Source: Betaproteobacteria bacterium (GTDB lineage: Bacteria > Pseudomonadota > Gammaproteobacteria > Burkholderiales > CAIKXV01). Taken from it: a stretch of DNA of 64,000 nt. A program made the translations under genes and the position numbers. Within the stretch, counting starts at the first letter, position 1. Each line of letters begins with the position of its first letter. The notes beneath the pieces are model-generated. The model was not told the origin of the DNA, made no database searches, and saw only the letters and a list, made by a program, of their open reading frames with translations. Shown here piece after piece: positions 62,144 to 64,000 of this stretch. The DNA lies in the NCBI GenBank assembly GCA_021298815.1, contig JAJTHE010000042.1, positions 61,024 through 125,023 of the forward strand, given 5' to 3'.

Positions 62144-63907
62144 ATGGCACTCGCAAAACGCACTTTCGACGCGGTGGTGGTTGGCGCAGGCGGAGCCGGG
62201 CTTCGCGCCGCGCTCCAGCTGTCCGAGTCCGGCCTGAAGACCGCGGTGCTGACCAAGGTGTTCCCGACCCGCTCGCACACGGTGGCGGCGCAGGGCGGCA
62301 TCGCCGCGGCGCTCGGCAACTCGATGGAAGACCACTGGATCTTCCACATGTACGACACGGTCAAGGGCGCCGACTACCTGGGAGACCAGGACGCGATCGA
62401 ATTCATGTGCCGCACCGCCAACGAGTGCGTCTACGAACTCGAGCATTTCGGCATGCCGTTCTCGCGCCTCCCCAACGGCAAGATCTATCAGCGTCCGTTC
62501 GGCGGCCAGTCGATCCACTTCGGCAAGGAACAGGCCGCGCGCAGCTGCGCGGTGGCCGACCGCACCGGCCATTCGATGCTGCACACGCTCTACCAGCGCA
62601 ACGTGCGGGCGAACACGCTGTTCTTCGTCGAATGGATGGCGCTCGACCTGATCATGAACGAGGCCGGCGAGTGCCTGGGCGTGACCGCGCTCGAGATGGA
62701 AACCGGCGAGGTGATGATGCTCCAGGCCAAGGCCACGCTGCTCGCCACCGGCGGCGCGGGGCGCGTCTACCAGGCGAGCACCAATGCCTTCATCAACACC
62801 GGCGACGGCATCGGCATGGCGGCGCGCGCCAACATCCCGCTGGAAGACATGGAGTTCTGGCAGTTCCACCCGACCGGCGTCGCCGGTGCCGGCGTGCTGA
62901 TCACCGAAGGCGTACGCGGCGAGGGCGGCTACCTGCTGAACAAGTCGGGTGAGCGCTTCATGGAGCGCTATGCGCCCAACGCGAAGGACCTCGCCAGCCG
63001 CGACGTGGTCGCGCGCGCGATGGCCACCGAGATCAAGGAAGGTCGTGGCGCCGGACCGGACGGCACCTATCTGCTGCTGAAGCTCGACCACCTGGGTGCC
63101 GAGACGATCAATTCCAAGTTGCCCGGCATCCGCGAGATCGCGCTGAAGTTCGCCAACGTCGATCCGATCAAGGATCCGATCCCGGTCGTGCCGACCTGCC
63201 ACTACATGATGGGCGGCATCCCGACCAATTACCACGGCCAGGTGGTGGTGCCGCGCGGCGGCAACCCCGAAGTGCCGGTGCCCGGGCTGTACGCGGCCGG
63301 CGAAGCGGCCTGCGTGTCGGTGCACGGCGCGAACCGCCTGGGTACCAACTCTCTGCTCGACCTGGTGGTGTTCGGCAAGTCGGCCGGCCAGCACATGGCC
63401 GACCACGCCCGCTCGAGCCGCAGCCAGCAGGACCTGCCCAAGGACGCCGGCGAGCAGACCGAGGCGAGGCTGGCGCGGCTGGAAGGCCAGAAGGACGGCG
63501 AGAAGGTGTCGTCGGTTCTGCGCGACCTGCAGTTGACCATGCAGCTCGATTGCGGCGTGTTCCGTTTCCCCGACAGCATGAAGTCGGGCGTCGCGAAGAT
63601 GCGCGAAGTGGCCAAGCGGTCGCTGGTCACCGAGATCAAGGACAAGAGCAAGGTGTTCAACACCGCGCGCGTCGAGGCGCTCGAGCTCGACAACCTGGTC
63701 GAGGTCGCCCTGTCGTCGCTGGTGTCGGCGGAGGCGCGCACCGAATCGCGCGGCGCGCACGACCGCAGCGATTTCCCGACGCGCGACGACGCGAACTGGA
63801 TCAAGCACACCCTTTGGTTCAAGGAAGGCGACCGGCTCGAGTACAAGCCGGTGCACGACAAGCCGCTGACGGTCGACTCGTTCGAACCGAAGGCGCGGGT
63901 CTACTGA
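62144..63907 (+). CDS. sdhA: succinate dehydrogenase flavoprotein subunit
   Basis: A 587-aa flavoprotein that oxidises succinate to fumarate. The Rossmann motif is [14 protein letters not shown]; the covalent-FAD His45 is in [12 protein letters not shown]. The active site has [37 protein letters not shown], and ERFMERYAP. Complete at both ends. GGGGTAAAG precedes the ATG. Expected electron path is through SdhB to ubiquinone. Confidence 0.97.
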   Translation: MALAKRTFDAVVVGAGGAGLRAALQLSESGLKTAVLTKVFPTRSHTVAAQGGIAAALGNSMEDHWIFHMYDTVKGADYLGDQDAIEFMCRTANECVYELEHFGMPFSRLPNGKIYQRPFGGQSIHFGKEQAARSCAVADRTGHSMLHTLYQRNVRANTLFFVEWMALDLIMNEAGECLGVTALEMETGEVMMLQAKATLLATGGAGRVYQASTNAFINTGDGIGMAARANIPLEDMEFWQFHPTGVAGAGVLITEGVRGEGGYLLNKSGERFMERYAPNAKDLASRDVVARAMATEIKEGRGAGPDGTYLLLKLDHLGAETINSKLPGIREIALKFANVDPIKDPIPVVPTCHYMMGGIPTNYHGQVVVPRGGNPEVPVPGLYAAGEAACVSVHGANRLGTNSLLDLVVFGKSAGQHMADHARSSRSQQDLPKDAGEQTEARLARLEGQKDGEKVSSVLRDLQLTMQLDCGVFRFPDSMKSGVAKMREVAKRSLVTEIKDKSKVFNTARVEALELDNLVEVALSSLVSAEARTESRGAHDRSDFPTRDDANWIKHTLWFKEGDRLEYKPVHDKPLTVDSFEPKARVY

Positions 63908-63941
63908 TCTTCCAGGGCATGCAACGACAAGGCACCGCACG

Positions 63942-64000
63942 ATGAAATTCTCAGTCTTCCGCTACAACCCCGAAGTCGACGAAAAGCCGTACATGCAGAG
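63942..64000 (+). CDS. sdhB: succinate dehydrogenase iron-sulfur subunit, 3' end missing
   Basis: Nineteen codons of SdhB are visible (MKFSVFRYNPEVDEKPYMQ), the standard N-terminus of the 2Fe-2S domain. The gene continues beyond the window. Gap of 34 bp after sdhA. Confidence 0.93.
   Translation, partial: MKFSVFRYNPEVDEKPYMQ

Overview
The window comes from the chromosome of a high-GC betaproteobacterium, most likely of Burkholderiales type. Reasons: an rpsF-priB-rpsR-rplI operon beside dnaB, a Bug-type solute receptor, acnA/prpD/prpC/mdh genes next to sdhCDAB, a tesA-ybbA-ybbP locus, and dense overlapping operons with uniformly GC-rich codon use. Nearly all of it codes. I see no insertion sequence, prophage, CRISPR array or rRNA. 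The one clear mobile element is an intein in DnaB.

Layout. 1-7.5 kb: the 3' end of a CocE-type hydrolase, tRNA-Leu(CAG) with its own promoter, then rnr, rlmB and a cysteine hydrolase closed by a terminator, then rpsF-priB-rpsR-rplI and its terminator. 7.6-14 kb: a membrane-anchored alpha/beta hydrolase, dnaB split by a 421-residue homing-endonuclease intein, a PIN-PhoH ATPase and a Bcp peroxiredoxin, with a 15-bp tandem repeat between the last two. 14-17.5 kb: a selenium locus. mnmH (tRNA 2-selenouridine synthase), translationally coupled to a polysaccharide deacetylase, is divergent from selD, which is itself a selenoprotein with an in-frame UGA at its active site. 17.5-28 kb: tesA, ybbA-ybbP, rmuC, a lipoprotein, mtfA, a PAS-GGDEF-EAL protein and glucokinase.

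28-41 kb: a molybdenum/tungsten block. The minus-strand operon moaA-moeA-fdhD-mobA and the plus-strand operon tupA-tupB-tupC-mobB-moaD-moaE flank a VPLPA-CTERM-like secreted protein, a ChaA-type antiporter and a short ModE-like regulator. Oxyanion uptake, molybdopterin synthesis, nucleotide addition and FdhD sulfuration all serve molybdo- or tungsto-enzymes such as formate dehydrogenase. With selD nearby this suggests a selenocysteine-dependent formate dehydrogenase elsewhere in the genome (inference). The Tup operon runs on through crcB, a RidA-family gene and a Bug receptor.

41-51 kb: NAD(P)HX repair (nnrDE), purL, two related small membrane proteins, a parvulin, bolA, yciB, an unknown gene, msrB and a MAPEG protein. 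51-64 kb: central carbon metabolism, with two tandem AcnA-type aconitases, prpD, prpC and mdh on the minus strand, then sdhC-sdhD-sdhA-sdhB on the plus strand behind a promoter that predicts a leader of about 300 nt. The window ends inside sdhB.
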